Shown: one piece after another, positions 42,320-51,740 of the stretch
How the letters are laid out: every line of letters begins with the position of its first letter
Numbering within the stretch: the first letter of the stretch is position 1
Origin: Bacillota bacterium
Lineage (GTDB): Bacteria > Bacillota > Clostridia > Christensenellales > SZUA-584
Direction: 5' to 3'
Length of the DNA: 64,000 bases
NCBI GenBank assembly: GCA_023397655.1
Contig: JAEWTW010000012.1
Coordinates: forward strand, 119,802-183,801
Position numbers and translations under genes: made by a program
Notes under the pieces: model-generated
Seen by the model: only the letters and a program-made list of their open reading frames with translations
What the model was told of the DNA's origin: nothing
Databases searched by the model: none

Positions 42320-43921
42320 TCACTGTTCGCCGAAACGGCTGGGTGAAAACCCGAAATAGTTTTTGAACACCTTGCTGAAATACTTGGGGTCGTCGTATCC
42401 CACGATCTCGGAGATGTTGTAGAGCTTGAGCTCCGAGTTCATGATGAGCTCAATCGCCTTTTCCATCCTGATCTTGGTCAGGAACGACTTGAAGCTCTCA
42501 TTGGTGTATATCTTGAACACCTTGCTTAAGTAGTTTGCGGATATGTTGTATTTCTCAGCGATGGAGTTGAGCGATATCTCCATGCCGTAGTTGTTGACGA
42601 TGTATTTGCGGATACAGGCCACCAGCTCCTTGCCGGAGTTGTTGTAGTTGTCCGACACCAGGCTCTCGTACCAGTTGATGCACGTTTCGCACCACTGTAT
42701 CACGCCTTCCAGCGTACAGCATTTGGTCAGCTCGCTTAAAAACTCCGGCTCCAGCTCGTTCGCGGACGACACGATATTGGAATTGCGCTGCAGATAGCGC
42801 TTGATCGTCACGAACAGATCGAGCGCCAGGTTAAAGTATGTGTGGTGGTTGATTTTCTGGTCCCATTTTGCGAGATCCTCAAACACTTTCGTGATATATT
42901 GCTTGAGCGATACCGTATCCCCGTTGTCCAGATACTTGTTGATGACCTTTTCTTCGTTGACGTTTGTCCAGCTTAAGTTGATTACGGGGTTCTGAGGCGG
43001 CTGATAGTCAATGATGCGGTTCGGGCCGACGATGATGGCTTCCTTCACCGCGTACTCCGCGTGCGCGTACGACTGGCCGATATTCTTAAGCCCCTGCACC
43101 CGGGTGCCCATACCGATGATGCAGTTGACGCCGAACTCCTCGTTGATGCTTTCGATGGCCTGAGCGTGCTTGCTCCGCGGGCTGCGGTAAGCGTCGGACG
43201 CAAAATTGGTGAGTATGATCCACTCATACGAGTTGCGCAGGTTGTTATAGAATTTGATATCCTGCCCCTCGTATATCTCCCTCATCCGGCCGATCATACT
43301 GTCGACCGACTTACGGTCGATCGCGCTTTTATCCTTCTTATCCAGCAGCTTGGGTATCACCCGAAGTATGCTGACATGAAACCCGTCGTAAGCAAAATCC
43401 TTTGAGAGCTTTTCCACAAACATGGACGTCTCTTCCGTCTCGGTCTCTTGAAGCAGCAGCTTGATAAAGTAATAATTCTTTATCAGTTCGCTGTTTTCCT
43501 TCATACTTTTCTCTATATTTTTCCTGTATAATATGTCCACCTTTTCTTCATGCATCTCTTCACGTATCCGATTCAGCGTCCGTTCGAGGTGCGCGCCCTT
43601 CACCGGCTTCAGTATATAATCGGATACGTGGTACAGCATGGCTTTTTTGGCATATTCAAACTCACTGTGTCCGCTGACGATAATGAAGCGTATCTTTTTA
43701 TGCGTCTCCTTGATCTTCTCGATCAGCTCGAGCCCGCTCATCCCCGGCATCTTGATGTCCGTGATGACGATGTCCACGTCTTCCCTGCTGATGATCTCCA
43801 GCGCCTGAAAGCCGTTCTCCGCCTCGGCCACCAGTTTCAAGCCCAGCCGCTCCCAGTCCACCTTATAGACGATACTCTTGCGCACATATTCTTCGTCTTC
43901 CACAACCAATACGTTCAGCAT
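42320..43921 (-). CDS. YesN-type response regulator (receiver + AraC DNA-binding domain)
   Basis: 533 aa. Receiver domain with VVEDEEYVR, phospho-acceptor Asp55 (VITDIKMPGMSG) and Lys in DYILKPVKG. A middle region of about 270 residues follows, and then a C-terminal AraC double helix-turn-helix (ISLNSIAEKYNISANYLSKV, LYNISEIVGYDDPKYFSKVF). Cognate to the YesM/LytS-type kinase encoded two genes upstream in the same operon. It probably activates the sugar ABC operon and xylA. The matching clostridial case is YesN of the XylFII-LytS-YesN xylose system. Confidence 0.92.
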   Translation of the reverse strand: MLNVLVVEDEEYVRKSIVYKVDWERLGLKLVAEAENGFQALEIISREDVDIVITDIKMPGMSGLELIEKIKETHKKIRFIIVSGHSEFEYAKKAMLYHVSDYILKPVKGAHLERTLNRIREEMHEEKVDILYRKNIEKSMKENSELIKNYYFIKLLLQETETEETSMFVEKLSKDFAYDGFHVSILRVIPKLLDKKDKSAIDRKSVDSMIGRMREIYEGQDIKFYNNLRNSYEWIILTNFASDAYRSPRSKHAQAIESINEEFGVNCIIGMGTRVQGLKNIGQSYAHAEYAVKEAIIVGPNRIIDYQPPQNPVINLSWTNVNEEKVINKYLDNGDTVSLKQYITKVFEDLAKWDQKINHHTYFNLALDLFVTIKRYLQRNSNIVSSANELEPEFLSELTKCCTLEGVIQWCETCINWYESLVSDNYNNSGKELVACIRKYIVNNYGMEISLNSIAEKYNISANYLSKVFKIYTNESFKSFLTKIRMEKAIELIMNSELKLYNISEIVGYDDPKYFSKVFKNYFGFSPSRFGEQ

Positions 43922-43927
43922 GACCGA

Positions 43928-44968
43928 TCAGCTCCTCGCTTCGAATAATAGATCCAGCTCATACTCCGTCAGCCACTCGTCCACAAAATAAGCGCCCGGC
44001 TTGTCCTTATGCTTTTCGTAGTATTCCTCGAAGTTGTCATTGGTCAGTATGTCTCTGACCGGGTAGTAATATGTGTTGTTCTCAAGCGGCTTTAATTCAT
44101 AGCCGTTGCATATCCTCACCGCGATACCCAGAGCCGTGGCGCTGATGCCGGGCGGGTTGTTCATCGCGAACGTCTCAAAATCCTGGCTGTCCTTGAGCTC
44201 CTTCCATACGCGCAAAAAGCCCACAAACGTTTCTCCCGTCATGGGCGGAATGTCCAAACCCGCCTCAACAAACGCCTTCACCACCCCCTGTGCCATGCCG
44301 TCCTGCGTCAGCACACCGTCGATGTTCGGGTGTTCGTGGATCAATTCAGTCATCACCTTCTGCGCATCCACCTGATCCCAGTTGGCGTTCTCCTCAGCGA
44401 TCACGCGGATCTTTGGGTACTGCCTCAGCACACGCCGGTTGCCGATCAGCCGGTTCTGGTTGGCCGGGTGGCCGCTCAGTCCGTCGATCATCACGATATT
44501 GCCTTCACCCCCCAGCTCCGCGCATAGCCATTCAGCCAGCTTTTCACCCCACAGCTGCTGGTCGATCACCACATTGATGGCATACGGGCTGGACACCGGC
44601 TGGTCAAACGCGATCACGGGGATGCCCTTACGATGCGCTTCCTCAATCACACCGTTCAGTTTGTCCTCGTCGTTGGGGTCTATCATCAGCAGATCCACAT
44701 CCAGCTCAATGAGGCTGCGTATCTGTTCGATCTGGTCGTCCACGTCCAAGCCGGCGTTTTTGACGATCAGCTCGTCCACCAGCCCCTGCTCCTTATACAG
44801 CTCGAATTGAGCCTGCAAATCCTCCAGCATCTGATTGCGCCAGTTGTTGCCCACGTAACCGTTGCTGACGCCGATGACAATTTTCCTGTCCGAGCATCCG
44901 CCAAGACCCACCGGCACAGCGGCGGCCATCATCAGCAGCAGCACGCTCGCGATAAGGCGTTTGATCAT
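43928..44968 (-). CDS. Sugar-binding lipoprotein, probable sensor component (XylFII-like)
   Basis: 346 aa periplasmic-binding-protein fold (peripla_BP_4) with lipobox (VGLGGC). It starts IVIGVSNGYVGNNWRNQM and contains MIDPNDEDKLNGVIEEA and VLTQDGMAQGVVKAF. It is clearly paralogous to the transport binding protein at 51741-52871 (shared NGYVGN.W, NNPPGI.AT and terminal YFVDEWLTE motifs). Because it sits between the kinase and regulator genes (ATGA overlap with the kinase) rather than with the permeases, I read it as the ligand-sensing partner of the kinase. Ligand (xylose or related sugar) is inferred. Confidence 0.85.
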   Translation of the reverse strand: MIKRLIASVLLLMMAAAVPVGLGGCSDRKIVIGVSNGYVGNNWRNQMLEDLQAQFELYKEQGLVDELIVKNAGLDVDDQIEQIRSLIELDVDLLMIDPNDEDKLNGVIEEAHRKGIPVIAFDQPVSSPYAINVVIDQQLWGEKLAEWLCAELGGEGNIVMIDGLSGHPANQNRLIGNRRVLRQYPKIRVIAEENANWDQVDAQKVMTELIHEHPNIDGVLTQDGMAQGVVKAFVEAGLDIPPMTGETFVGFLRVWKELKDSQDFETFAMNNPPGISATALGIAVRICNGYELKPLENNTYYYPVRDILTNDNFEEYYEKHKDKPGAYFVDEWLTEYELDLLFEARS

Positions 44969-46788
44969 TCCGCGTCACCTTCCCCCGATATTTTGTATAC
45001 CCTGGGCAGCAATACCGTGACTGTCGTGCCTTCATCCACCTTGCTCTTGATAAACAGGCCGTAGTCGTCGCCATATATGCTCTTGATGCGCCAGTAGATG
45101 TTGCCGATACCGATGTGGTAGCGCTTGGCGCTGCGTGAATGGAATATATTCTTGGTGGACTTCATCTTGCTGATAACCTTCTCCAGCAGTTCATCGTCCA
45201 TGCCTTTTCCGTTGTCATACACGGTGACCACCAAGTCGTTGTCACCGGACTTTTTGGCCTCCACAATGATCTCGCATTTGCGCAGCGTCTGTTCAGCGCC
45301 GTGTATGATGGCGTTTTCCAGTATCGGCTGCAGCAGCAGCTTGCTGATATAGCAGTTCTCGATATCCGGATCTATCTTGATGCTGTAGCTCAAGTTGTCC
45401 TTCTTGAAATACTTCTGTATGATGAGGTAATTGCAGGCCTGCTCAATCTCATCCCCCAGCGTCGCAAAGCTCATGCCGCTGAGGCTGTAGCGGAACATAT
45501 CGCCCAGCGTCTCGGCGATCTTGCTGATGTCCTTCTCGCCCTTCATCACCGCGATGCCGTCAATCATCGCCAGCGTGTTGTAGAGAAAATGCGGATTGAT
45601 CTGAGACTGCAGCGCGCTGATCTCCGCCTTCTGCTTCAAAATCTCCGCCTGATACACCTTATGAATCAGATCATTGATCTTCTGAAGCATCTTGTTGAAG
45701 CTGGAAAACAGCGTGCCGATCTCGTTCTTCGCCTTATGGCTCACCTTCACTTTCAGGTCGCCGTCTTCCACCAGCCGCATCGCGCTGGAAAGTTCCTCAA
45801 GCGGCCTTGAGATGCTGAAAGAAATCAGCAGCGTCAGCAGCACGGCGATGATGATGAGCACGATCACGATCACGATGGTGATTTTGACGTTCGCCATCAC
45901 CGTGTCCATCACGTAGCCGTAGTCCACCACATAGAACATGTACCAACCGGTCGCTTCCGAAACGTCGAAAGATATGATCAGCTTCTCGCCGCCGTACTCG
46001 TCAATGATCGTCTTGTCCGGTGCGTTGCCCAGGCCGATGATTTCATCGACGAACTCGTGGTCCGATTTGGTCGCCAGCAGCCTTTTGTTCATGCTGGACA
46101 CGTAATGGCCGTCGGTATCGGTAATAAAAACCTCGCCGTCCGGCCCGAGATCCAGATATGAATACATGTCCGCCAGCGCGAACTCCTTGATGCCGATAAT
46201 AAGGTAACCCAGCGTCTCCCCTGTCTGCACCGACTTGATCTTGCGGGCGCAGGTCAGAACGTGGCTGTATATGGCCGTCGGGTCCTCATTGACATATGTG
46301 CTGCGCCACACCAGCTGGCCGTCGTTGGTCTGCAGCGTCTTGAACTCCTCGCTCTGGAAAAATTCCGCTTCATCCGTCAGCTTTTCGCCGGACACGATCT
46401 TGCCGTGACCGTTCTGCAGCACGATATTAACACCGATGATCTCGTTGCGCGCGCTGATGATATTGCCGATGATGTCTTCAATGCGCGGCAATGTATCCTC
46501 GGCCGGTTCAGACTCCTTGGCATAAAGCTGGTCGAGCAGATGCTGCATCTCGGTAGACGCGACGATCTGCAAACTCAAATCCTCGACGTTCTCCAGCAGC
46601 ACATCCAGCTTGCCCATCGTCTGCACGATGAGCTGGCTGGAATAGTCGCCGATCTTATCCTCCGAAGACCGGGTATACTCCAGGCTGGAAATGAGTGCGA
46701 CAATAAAAACGGGAATCAGTGACAACGCAAGAAAAGCCGTAATCAGCTTGAGCTTGATACTACCCTTTAAAGACCCAAACAATTTCAA
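44965..46788 (-). CDS. YesM/LytS-type sensor histidine kinase
   Basis: 607 aa. Span 1 (LITAFLALSLIPVFIVALIS), an extracellular double-Cache-like domain to about residue 290, span 2 (IVIVIVLIIIAVLLTLLI), HAMP, then a His_kinase domain with His400 in SQINPHFLYNTL and an ATPase domain with LLQPILENAIIHGAEQ and TVYDNGKGMDDE. The start is TTG at 46788, 6 nt after AAGGGA. Works with the adjacent binding protein and YesN-type regulator. A separate promoter lies just upstream. Confidence 0.9.
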   Translation of the reverse strand: MKLFGSLKGSIKLKLITAFLALSLIPVFIVALISSLEYTRSSEDKIGDYSSQLIVQTMGKLDVLLENVEDLSLQIVASTEMQHLLDQLYAKESEPAEDTLPRIEDIIGNIISARNEIIGVNIVLQNGHGKIVSGEKLTDEAEFFQSEEFKTLQTNDGQLVWRSTYVNEDPTAIYSHVLTCARKIKSVQTGETLGYLIIGIKEFALADMYSYLDLGPDGEVFITDTDGHYVSSMNKRLLATKSDHEFVDEIIGLGNAPDKTIIDEYGGEKLIISFDVSEATGWYMFYVVDYGYVMDTVMANVKITIVIVIVLIIIAVLLTLLISFSISRPLEELSSAMRLVEDGDLKVKVSHKAKNEIGTLFSSFNKMLQKINDLIHKVYQAEILKQKAEISALQSQINPHFLYNTLAMIDGIAVMKGEKDISKIAETLGDMFRYSLSGMSFATLGDEIEQACNYLIIQKYFKKDNLSYSIKIDPDIENCYISKLLLQPILENAIIHGAEQTLRKCEIIVEAKKSGDNDLVVTVYDNGKGMDDELLEKVISKMKSTKNIFHSRSAKRYHIGIGNIYWRIKSIYGDDYGLFIKSKVDEGTTVTVLLPRVYKISGEGDAE

Positions 46789-46841
46789 CGTTTGTCCCTT
46801 TCAGTTTATGTCAGGCTGCACAACACAGGTTGCTTATATGT

Positions 46842-46870
46842 TCTATATTGTCACGCTTTTTACCTGTTAA
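46842..46870 (-). promoter_or_regulatory. Promoter of the sensor-regulator-xylA operon
   Basis: On the minus strand TTAACA (46870-46865) and TATAGA (46847-46842) with a 17-bp spacer, about 50 nt before the kinase TTG start. It would let the sensing genes be expressed independently of the transport operon upstream. Confidence 0.55.
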
Positions 46871-46908
46871 CCCGGGCTCCGTTAATACTTTTTATAATTG
46901 CACGGAGC

Positions 46909-48162
46909 TCATCTCTCGCCGTTGAACTCTTTGACGGCGTCATACATGGCGACAAGGTTTTCCACCGGCGTCATCGCCATAATATTATGGATGGGGTTAA
47001 ACACAAATCCGCCGCCATCCGCAAAGATCGAGCAAACATCCAATACCTGCTTGCGGACCTCTTCCGGCGTGCCGAACGGAAGCGTATGCTGCGTATCCAC
47101 GCCGCCGCCCCAAAAGACCACGTCCTTGCCATATTCACACTTCAAATGCTTTGCTTCCATTCCGCTGGCAGTCCACTGTACGGGATTTAGGATATCAAAC
47201 CCAACATCGATCAGGTCTCTGATCAGCGGTTCAATCGCGCCGCAGCTGTGCTTAAATGTCTTCCATTTGGTATTCTTATGAATCCAACTGTTGATCATCT
47301 TATAATAAGGTGCATAGAGCGACCGGAAAGTCTCCGCGGAGCAGAAAGGCGCATTCTGCGTTCCGAAGTCGTTGCCGCAAATATATACCACGTCGATTAG
47401 GTCGCCCGTCGTTTCATGTATCTTCTCCAAATTCACAAGGGCGATCTCGGCCTGCTTTTCAAACACCTGATGGATGTAATCCTGATGGATGGCCGTGGCC
47501 ATATACCATTCCGCCACGTCCCGGATGCCTTTGGGGTCCTTCAGCATCGGTCCCGGAACGAGCGCGATATCACCAAAAGCGGTGCCTCCGAGGTTGCCCG
47601 TGATGTAATAATCCGACCCTTCCAGTTCGCGCTTTTTGTTCTGGAAGTACGTGATATCCTCATCCGACAGGTAGCCGAACTCCTCGAGGTTGTCCGCCGG
47701 GTTCAGATTGTCCTCGTCGATGGGCTTCTGCCGAACAGTGGAGTCAAAGAAGAAGCTCGTCTTGGGCATCACCGCCGCCGGCGGATAGCTCGTATCGCCC
47801 TCCGCGTAAATCTGTATTTCGTCCGCGTTCTCCGTGGTCACGAACTTGTCAGCAACCAAAACGGTTTGTCCCCAGGGGGCAGCCCATTCCTTCCATCCGG
47901 AGTTCTCAAACCCATACATCGTGCCGCGCCCCCACAAAGGCTTTGTGGCAACGCCAATGGCCTCGCGCAGATCGTCCTCCACCTCACCCAGCATCTGATA
48001 AGGCTCGAAAACTTTGGGGATTCTTTTTTCAAGCCCGTAATAGTCTCTCAGCTTCTCCATCGTGCTGATGTGTATACCCGTTGTCGGAAAAGCGCCCAGA
48101 TCCACCGGGATTTTGCCTTCTTTATGTGCAATCGCATTTTGTATTCTGTCTTTTGTATTCAT
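46909..48162 (-). CDS. UroD-fold protein (uroporphyrinogen decarboxylase / corrinoid methyltransferase-like)
   Basis: 417 aa. Shows the UroD/MtaA superfamily pattern: an N-terminal DLGAFPTTGIH segment, KTFKHSCGAIEPLI with the metal-binding His-x-Cys, and VVFWGGGVDTQHTLPFGTPE with a conserved ending. It has no heme-synthesis neighbours and lacks the usual N-terminal arginine motif of true UroD, so a methyltransferase or lyase role is more likely. Cotranscribed with the sugar ABC genes (19 nt from the permease). AAGGAGC precedes the ATG. Substrate unknown; O-methylated sugars are one guess. Confidence 0.8.
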   Translation of the reverse strand: MNTKDRIQNAIAHKEGKIPVDLGAFPTTGIHISTMEKLRDYYGLEKRIPKVFEPYQMLGEVEDDLREAIGVATKPLWGRGTMYGFENSGWKEWAAPWGQTVLVADKFVTTENADEIQIYAEGDTSYPPAAVMPKTSFFFDSTVRQKPIDEDNLNPADNLEEFGYLSDEDITYFQNKKRELEGSDYYITGNLGGTAFGDIALVPGPMLKDPKGIRDVAEWYMATAIHQDYIHQVFEKQAEIALVNLEKIHETTGDLIDVVYICGNDFGTQNAPFCSAETFRSLYAPYYKMINSWIHKNTKWKTFKHSCGAIEPLIRDLIDVGFDILNPVQWTASGMEAKHLKCEYGKDVVFWGGGVDTQHTLPFGTPEEVRKQVLDVCSIFADGGGFVFNPIHNIMAMTPVENLVAMYDAVKEFNGER

Positions 48163-48180
48163 AGCCCAAGCTCCTTATGA

Positions 48181-49158
48181 TCAGTTTTTCTTTCTCTTGG
48201 CGTACATCCCCAGCAGCACCAGCAGTACCAGGCCGTACACGATCTGCCGTCCGCCTTCGCCTGTGTTCAGGCTCACGAGTATGCTGCTGAGCGTCGTCAG
48301 CACGATGGCTCCCGCGATAACGCCCGCGTATTTGCCCTTGCCGCCCTCCATCGATACACCGCCAATGACCACCGCCGCAATGGACGGCATCACATATTTG
48401 GAGCCGATGTCGAGGTAGGCCGTGCCGGTGTAGCCCAGCAGAAACAATCCGGCGATTGCCGCAATGGCACCGCTCAATCCGTATGCGATCATGCGGATCA
48501 CCTGCGTACGCGCACCAGACAGCCTTGCCGTGAGGTCGTTCTCGCCGATGCCGTACAGCAGCCGCGCCCATTTGGTTTTGGACAGCAGTATGATGGCGAT
48601 CGCCGCGATGATCACCCACACGATTAGTATGTGCGGGATGTCCGCCGTACGGCCCGTACCGATGATCTGCATCAGCTCCGCCGACCTGCCCTTGGGCTGG
48701 CCGCCGGTGTATATCAGCGTCAGGCCCTGCACCACGCTGCCCATCGCCAGCGTCATGACCAGCGGCGGCATGCCGAAGAACGACACACCCACGCCGCTCA
48801 CGCACCCAAGGCCAAAGCCCACTGCGATCACGATGATGGCCGCAAACCAGATGTTTCCGTTTTCACCGTTCATCATCTGCGCCGCCATGCACACCGACAG
48901 CGAGATGATGGAGCCCACCGACAGGTCGATGCCCTCCTTGCCGGAGATGATGACGATGGTTTGCCCCAGCGCGATGATGCCAAGGTAGGCCGACAGGCTG
49001 AGCACGTTGGTTAAATGCGAGAACTGCAGAAAGCCCGGTGATATGATGCCGCCCACCAGATACAGCCCGATGGCGATAACAAAGGCGGTGACCGTCTTAT
49101 TGGAAAAGAAGCTTTTTACACGTCCGCTCTGTTTATTTGTCAGTTCCGTTCCGTTCAT
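48181..49158 (-). CDS. Sugar ABC transporter permease (RbsC/XylH family), copy 2
   Basis: 325 aa, eight to ten spans. Family motifs include IVIISGKEGIDLSVGSIISL, GMPPLVMTLAMGSVVQG and the ATPase-coupling loop YGIGENDLTARLSGART, followed by AAVVIGGVSMEGGKGKYAGV. It forms the membrane channel with the neighbouring permease. Start at 49158 with GCGGGG upstream. Confidence 0.92.
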   Translation of the reverse strand: MNGTELTNKQSGRVKSFFSNKTVTAFVIAIGLYLVGGIISPGFLQFSHLTNVLSLSAYLGIIALGQTIVIISGKEGIDLSVGSIISLSVCMAAQMMNGENGNIWFAAIIVIAVGFGLGCVSGVGVSFFGMPPLVMTLAMGSVVQGLTLIYTGGQPKGRSAELMQIIGTGRTADIPHILIVWVIIAAIAIILLSKTKWARLLYGIGENDLTARLSGARTQVIRMIAYGLSGAIAAIAGLFLLGYTGTAYLDIGSKYVMPSIAAVVIGGVSMEGGKGKYAGVIAGAIVLTTLSSILVSLNTGEGGRQIVYGLVLLVLLGMYAKRKKN

Positions 49159-49178
49159 GTTAATAACCCCGCTTTACA

Positions 49179-50150
49179 CTATTGCTTGACGATGGTCTGC
49201 CGTCTCGCCCGCCGCATGCTCGGTATGATGGACAGTATCAGCGATATGATGATGATCAATCCCTTGATGAACTCCTGATACAGCGATGGTATATTCGCGA
49301 AGAATATGATGTTCATCAGCAGGCTCAGGCTGGATGCTCCGAGTATTGCTCCGGCCACTGTACCGCGGCCGCCCGCCAGCGCAATACCGCCGATCACGAT
49401 GGACGCGATGGATGTCAGCGCAAACGAATCGCCCACGTGGGCGTCGCCCGATGCCGTCTGCGCCGTTACGCTGAACGCCGCGAGAGCGATGAACACGCTC
49501 GCAATCATAAACGCCATCAGCTTTGTCCGTGCTGTGTCGATACCGTTCGCCGCCGCCGCGCCCTCGTTGCCGCCCGTCGCGTACAGATAACGGTAAGCCC
49601 GCCGCGTCTTGATCAGCTGCCAGATCAGCACTGCCACCACGATGACGATCAGCGACACGGGTATCACGTTAAATACGCTCACCATGTACAACCGGTAGTA
49701 GCCCGCCGGAATGTAGCCGCCCGGCTGTGGCATGATCAGCAGCGCCGCCCCGTACCATATCGTGGACGTCGCGAACGTCGCCACCATCGGCGGCATCTTT
49801 AAGTAGCCGATGCAGATGCCGTTGACCGCGCCCATTGCCAGCGCCACGCCAAGGCCCGCCAGCAGCGCCAGCAGTATGCTCCCCGTACCGTCCTGCATCA
49901 GCGACGCGATGGTCACGTTGATCAGCGTCACGCCGGTGCCGATGGACAGGTCGATGCCGCCCGACACCACGATGATCGCCTGCGCGATGGCCAGCAGTAT
50001 CAGCGGCGTAAATGTCATGATGTTGGACTTCACCACGGGCAGTGTGAAAAACCGCGGCTGCAGCGCCGCATTCACGATCAGCAGCAGCAAAAACAACAGT
50101 ATGCTGGAAAACGCCGAGCTCTTCTTTAGCCTGTTAAACCACTTCTTCAT
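49179..50150 (-). CDS. Sugar ABC transporter permease (RbsC/XylH family), copy 1
   Basis: About 323 aa from the ATG at 50150 (AAGGGGTG upstream; a start at 50174 is also open). Motifs IIVVSGGIDLSIGTGVTLI, LKMPPMVATFATSTIWYG, the coupling loop YATGGNEGAAAANGIDTART and ASIVIGGIALAGGRGTVAGA. It overlaps the ATPase gene by 17 nt. Two different permeases imply a heterodimeric channel. Confidence 0.92.
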   Translation of the reverse strand: MKKWFNRLKKSSAFSSILLFLLLLIVNAALQPRFFTLPVVKSNIMTFTPLILLAIAQAIIVVSGGIDLSIGTGVTLINVTIASLMQDGTGSILLALLAGLGVALAMGAVNGICIGYLKMPPMVATFATSTIWYGAALLIMPQPGGYIPAGYYRLYMVSVFNVIPVSLIVIVVAVLIWQLIKTRRAYRYLYATGGNEGAAAANGIDTARTKLMAFMIASVFIALAAFSVTAQTASGDAHVGDSFALTSIASIVIGGIALAGGRGTVAGAILGASSLSLLMNIIFFANIPSLYQEFIKGLIIIISLILSIIPSMRRARRQTIVKQ

Positions 50151-51672
50151 CTGCACACCCCTTGCCCGCGGCAATTCTGCTGGCGTTGAACACCGCCGCA
50201 GTCAGCATTTCGTCCGTCATACAGTCGTTCACAATTTCCTCCACCACGCGCCCCTCAAACATGATCAGGAAGCGGTCGCAGATGGAGAGCAGCTCCTCGT
50301 TGTCGCTGGCGTACAGTATCACCGCCGCGCCCTCCGCCGCCAGTGCGCACACCAGCTTGTAAAGCTCCGCCTTGGCTTCCACGTCCACGCCCTTGGCTGG
50401 GTCGGACAGCAGCAGCACCTTGGGCTCCAGAGACAACCATTTGCCCACAACCACCTTCTGCTGGTTGCCGCCGCTCATCAGCCGCACCTGTTTGTTCTGG
50501 TCGTTCGGGACGATGCTGAGCCGGTCAACAGCCGCCTGCACATCGCCTTTCAGCTTCTTTTTATTTAAGAATAAAGGACTGTGCTTCCTCGCAAACTGCG
50601 GAAATATCGTGTTCTCGTAAACCGTGTGGCTGAGGAACAATCCTTCCTTGTGGCGGTCACCCGGCACCAGCACGATGCCCTTGCGTATGAAGTGCTTGGC
50701 GTGCCGCCCCTTGACGGCCTCTCCGTCAAACAGTATCGCACCCTTGTCGTACGGCGTCATGCCGGACAGCGCCTCCAGAAGCTGCTCCTGCCCCTGTCCC
50801 TGCAAACCCGCTACGCCCAGTATTTCACCCCTATTCAGCTTGAGGTTGATACCATCCAGCATACCCGCCGCGCATACCCCTTTTGCCTCCAGCACCGGTT
50901 CGCAAGTGGCGCATCCCGCCGTCTTATAGTCGCATACGTTCTCGTCCTTCTTGCCGGTAATCATCGAGACGATGCGCCTTTCATTCTTTTCTTCGTATTC
51001 AAAATCGATCTCGCCCACCGTCGCGCCGTTGCGCAGCACCACCACCTGATCACAGATGTTCATCACCTCCCACAGCCGGTGGGAGATGAATATCATCGTG
51101 ATGCCCTGTGCTTTCAATGAGCGCATCACCGTGAACAGCCGCTCCACCTCGTTCTTGGTGAGCGCCGCCGTCGGTTCATCGAGTATCAGCAGCCGCGCGT
51201 CCTTGGAGAGTGCCTTGGCGATCTCCACCAGCTGCTTTTCCGCGGGCGACAGTTCCTTCACCTGTGTGTCCGCGCATATGTCATCCGTCAGTTTGCCGAG
51301 TGCCGCCTTTGCCATCGCGATGCATTCGCTCTTGTTCACAAAGCCGGCTTTTTTCAGATCCTCATGCCCCAACGCGATATTTTCCCAAACCGTGAGTTCG
51401 TCCAGCAAACTCAAATTCTGGTGCACCATCACGATGCCCAGCTTCTGTGCGGCGGCCGGGCTCTTGATATCTACCTCGCTGCCATCCAGCATGATGCTGC
51501 CGGAGCTTAAGCGGTATATGCCCGTGAGTATGCGGGACAGCGTCGTCTTGCCGGATCCGTTGGACCCCAGCAGCCCGCAAATATGGCCCTGTTTGACGCG
51601 TATGTTGCCGTCGCTCAGCGCCTGTATGCCGCCGAAATTCTTTTTCAATGATTTCGCTTCTAAAAAATACAT
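50134..51672 (-). CDS. Sugar ABC transporter ATP-binding protein (RbsA/MglA/XylG family)
   Basis: 512 aa with two NBDs. NBD1: GSNGSGKTTLSRILTG, LSPAEKQLVEIAKAL, LLILDEPTAALT, FISHRLWEV. NBD2: the usual degenerate Walker A of this family (VAGLQGQGQEQLLEAL), MSGGNQQKVVVGKWL, VLLLSDPAKGVDVEAK. I start at the ATG at 51672; the frame is open for another 36 codons upstream but that stretch covers the intergenic hairpin. Powers the two permeases downstream. Confidence 0.95.
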   Translation of the reverse strand: MYFLEAKSLKKNFGGIQALSDGNIRVKQGHICGLLGSNGSGKTTLSRILTGIYRLSSGSIMLDGSEVDIKSPAAAQKLGIVMVHQNLSLLDELTVWENIALGHEDLKKAGFVNKSECIAMAKAALGKLTDDICADTQVKELSPAEKQLVEIAKALSKDARLLILDEPTAALTKNEVERLFTVMRSLKAQGITMIFISHRLWEVMNICDQVVVLRNGATVGEIDFEYEEKNERRIVSMITGKKDENVCDYKTAGCATCEPVLEAKGVCAAGMLDGINLKLNRGEILGVAGLQGQGQEQLLEALSGMTPYDKGAILFDGEAVKGRHAKHFIRKGIVLVPGDRHKEGLFLSHTVYENTIFPQFARKHSPLFLNKKKLKGDVQAAVDRLSIVPNDQNKQVRLMSGGNQQKVVVGKWLSLEPKVLLLSDPAKGVDVEAKAELYKLVCALAAEGAAVILYASDNEELLSICDRFLIMFEGRVVEEIVNDCMTDEMLTAAVFNASRIAAGKGCADEEVV

Positions 51673-51696
51673 CGGAAAGCCCCCCGCTGTGCGGCA

Positions 51697-51719
51697 GGGA
51701 GCGGCAATCTGCCGCTCCC
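51697..51719 (-). promoter_or_regulatory. Hairpin between the binding-protein and ATPase genes
   Basis: Perfect 10-bp inverted repeat GGGAGCGGCA / TGCCGCTCCC with a 3-nt loop. No T-run on the minus strand. Its place after the binding-protein gene fits a message-stabilising or attenuating hairpin. Confidence 0.65.
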
Positions 51720-51740
51720 GCCTATCAGCCGTTATGTGTT

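Noticed and set aside
46909..48162. Heme-pathway uroporphyrinogen decarboxylase (hemE)
   Set aside because: No other heme genes nearby, the His-x-Cys metal motif and sugar-operon context point to the wider UroD/methyltransferase superfamily.
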